Shown here piece by piece: positions 63,101-64,000 of a DNA stretch of 64,000 nucleotides. Made by a program: the position numbers and the translations under genes. The stretch comes from Pedobacter sp. AJM (GTDB taxonomy: Bacteria > Bacteroidota > Bacteroidia > Sphingobacteriales > Sphingobacteriaceae). Position 1 is the stretch's first letter. The number at the start of each line of letters is the position of its first letter. The stretch is taken from the NCBI RefSeq assembly GCF_002197755.1, contig NZ_NHOT01000001.1, positions 744,001 to 808,000 on the forward strand. Reading direction: 5' to 3'. A model generated the notes under the pieces. It ran no database searches. It saw nothing but the letters and a program-made list of their open reading frames with translations, and was not told the origin of the DNA.

Positions 63101-63296
63101 TTGTGGCCAGGTTAGTATTTTGTATTTTAACCACCGCCCCGGGAATGGGGGTGTTATTGGCACCATCAGTTACTTTTCCACTAATGGTATACCGTTTGTT
63201 TTGCGCCCGTACCGGATCGGTACAATAGAGCAGGAGAAATGGAATCATCAAAATCATAAATAACTTCGATAACCATTGAAGGTAAATTTTTTCCAT
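60147..63296 (-). CDS. SusC/RagA-type TonB-dependent transporter (second system)
   Basis: The 1049 residues have a signal peptide (about 1-32), a carboxypeptidase-regulatory domain (YTISGKVTDGANNTPIPGAVVKIQNTN), the plug (LDEVIVTGTSAGTTRKELGSYV to SVRLRGISSVNSSSEPLYIIDGVIVNN) and a barrel ending IPRTFSLGLQVKF. There is no STN domain. It shares the overall layout with the first SusC but little sequence in the barrel, so it probably transports something else. Confidence 0.95.
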   Translation of the reverse strand: MEKIYLQWLSKLFMILMIPFLLLYCTDPVRAQNKRYTISGKVTDGANNTPIPGAVVKIQNTNLATSTNGSGAYTFSVDLAPGSYQLSFSFVGYKSAVQSLTFGENNTIQLNGVLSGDAVGLDEVIVTGTSAGTTRKELGSYVSTVKGDDLNKAPSGNVLSSLQGKTAGAQISQNSGDPAGGMSVRLRGISSVNSSSEPLYIIDGVIVNNSTTRVTNTSSNYDGGNVVGSIGQNRMVDINPADIDRIEVLNGAAAAAIYGSRANSGVIQIFTKRGASGKAQVTFNTSLTMSELRKQIDVNQSPVKFGGSVNSFTQDVIQTVVTPPATTAALLTNTTPVTRYNYQDYIFQTGYGTDNTVSISGGTDNTKFYTSASYFTNQGIIKNTDFSRYNLRANVDQKITDWASLSVGMNYIRSAAKEKPDGNSFFSPMNSVTIIGNFHDIFARDANGNLLAVGERGRVNPVSVIEDIKQRQETNRIISSANLKLNPVKNLTLNFLVGVDNSGSNGSTYIPPFAYNVNPDFYGGGATLDGTLNGYASAASNNAFQFNNDINATYQAKISDKIASTTQLGYSFQYEQTRYQLVNGRGLAPLIETVNAAATQLPSMDGRTQLSVTGAYLQQTFKYRDHFFLTGAVRVDQSTVFGADNRTQTYFKGNASYVLSSADYWKNLGVSSWWDTFKIRAAYGESGNLTGIGAYDRINAYSTQSFLGRASLFSSATLANENVKPERQRELELGTDLSFFKNRLGLQFNWYNKKVSDLLIASVTAPSTGFSSFLDNIGSLRNKGIELVLNGTPIKSKDFSWNTTVVFNRNRNQALNVGGLRLFSTNPGAPVAIIDGEAIGVFYGTFFARNPDGSLLTNAAGIPQLERGIQNSATTFTPQRGTDGLPTGTTLRKVLGNPNPDYTASFVNDFSYKKFNLHVQLDAVQGGDVWNADWRTRQGVGSGKVAEAEQLGQLPRGYVAGVYATEEWRIDDGSFVKLREVSLSYNVGKVKYLRDLTITLSGRNLVSWDHYKGYDPEVNSGGQSTILRNIDFGSVPIPRTFSLGLQVKF

Positions 63297-63402
63297 AAAA
63301 TTAGGTTAGGGTCAGGATTTTAAACAAATTTAGTAAAATCACTTACAAAGCCAATTTTTATTCCTTGTAATCAGTCTTCCTGGAGAAATCAATTAAATCC
63401 AG

Positions 63403-64000
63403 CTATTGGGGTAAACTGATTTTACCCATGCACACGGAAGGAACTCCTTTTCTGTGGCCAAAATTAATAGGTTTGCCACTAAGCGTTTCATTTGCCAGAA
63501 CGGCAAACAATACGGCTTCCTTTGCATCTGGATTTATATTTAAATCGGCAGTGGTTCCAAAACTGAAATCAGGCAATTTATCACGCAATAAATTAACCAG
63601 CAATGGGTTATGCATCCCGCCACCGCTCATTAAAACCTTTGCCTTTACCTCCCTGACAAAACACTTTTGAATCGCATGAGCAATGGTTTCGGCAGAAAAG
63701 TGACAGAGTGTAGCCATTACATCTTCTTTTTTAAGGTTTGCTGTTCCGGAGGCTTTTTGTGCATTCAGCAGATAATCCAGGTTAAACAACTCTGGTCCGG
63801 TGGTTTTAGGGAAAGTGGCCTCAAAAAATTCATTGTTCAGCAAGGCGGAAAGCAAATCCTGGTTTAAATTCCCCGATAAACTTATTGCAGCATGTTGATC
63901 ATAAAACCGATTAAAATGCTGTTGCATAAACTGATCCATCAGGGTATTACCCGGCCCCACATCGGTAGAAAAAACTTCATCTGCCTGCAAACTTCCCGGG
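63403..64000 (-). CDS. anmK: Anhydro-N-acetylmuramic acid kinase (partial, N-terminus off the window)
   Basis: AnmK recycles cell-wall anhydroMurNAc by hydrolysing and phosphorylating it. The frame is open from the window edge to the stop at 63403, about 198 codons, the C-terminal half of a family of about 370. Visible marks are DVGPGNTLMDQF, FEATFPKTTGPELFNLDYL, VKAKVLMSGGGMHNPLLVNLLRDKLP and NPDAKEAVLFAVLANETLSG. The substrate-binding N-terminal half is beyond the right edge. Confidence 0.93.
   Translation of the reverse strand, partial: PGSLQADEVFSTDVGPGNTLMDQFMQQHFNRFYDQHAAISLSGNLNQDLLSALLNNEFFEATFPKTTGPELFNLDYLLNAQKASGTANLKKEDVMATLCHFSAETIAHAIQKCFVREVKAKVLMSGGGMHNPLLVNLLRDKLPDFSFGTTADLNINPDAKEAVLFAVLANETLSGKPINFGHRKGVPSVCMGKISLPQ

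Noticed and set aside
1..64000. CRISPR arrays, insertion sequences, rRNA genes
   Set aside because: No regularly spaced repeats, transposase frames or rRNA stretches were seen on reading the window.

Overview
The window is AT-rich chromosomal DNA from a Bacteroidota member, most like Pedobacter or a relative in the Sphingobacteriaceae. Four things point there: Bacteroidota-type promoters (TTTG, about 20 bp, TAnnTTTG) in front of several genes; two SusC/SusD pairs and a GH92 mannosidase; an ExbB-ExbD-ExbD-TonB operon that runs on into a PstS-like protein and a TPR protein; and a subtype iii type VI secretion system (T6SS), which is specific to this phylum. The species call is inference from protein style, not from a search.

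Layout. 1-2.7 kb: complex I genes nuoA-B-C-D on the minus strand, with nuoD cut by the window edge. 2.8-8.7 kb: a seven-gene Ton-energising operon on the minus strand. 8.9-16.2 kb: housekeeping genes (pckA, a SUI1/YciH-like factor, a lipid kinase, metK behind a probable SAM-I-type riboswitch, an orphan exbD, a Cu/Zn superoxide dismutase lipoprotein, an EamA transporter). 16.2-34.9 kb: a T6SS locus. 35.4-43.0 kb: a GH16-like lipoprotein, a CAP lipoprotein, tRNA-Asp, prfA, lpxH-like, a prolyl oligopeptidase and a membrane protein. 42.8-44.2 kb: ferredoxin-NADP reductase and a 2Fe-2S ferredoxin. 44.3-49.3 kb: GH2 and GH92 glycosidases. 49.4-52.2 kb: a C-terminal processing protease and a beta-barrel protein. 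52.3-63.3 kb: two SusC/SusD systems around a DeoR regulator. 63.4-64 kb: the C-terminal part of anmK.

How the T6SS genes fit together. A minus-strand operon runs from two small TssO-type membrane proteins through a PKD protein (TssP-like), TssR, ClpV, TssB and TssC. A divergent plus-strand unit carries tssE and tssF, tssG lies alone on the minus strand, and tssN-tssK follow on the plus strand. Two intact hcp/tssD genes lie beyond tssC. No VgrG, PAAR, TssA, TssJ, TssL or TssM is visible. The missing J/L/M set is normal for subtype iii, which uses TssN-R instead; the spike must be encoded elsewhere.

The most notable find is next to the hcp genes. A previously intact third hcp copy, now badly decayed (about 17565-17888), lies directly upstream of a lysozyme-family protein gene. 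That gene is followed 3 bases later by a probable exported lipoprotein with an NTF2-like look. The order hcp, wall hydrolase, exported small protein suggests a peptidoglycan-targeting T6SS effector with its periplasmic immunity protein. This is inferred from context and family resemblance and is untested.
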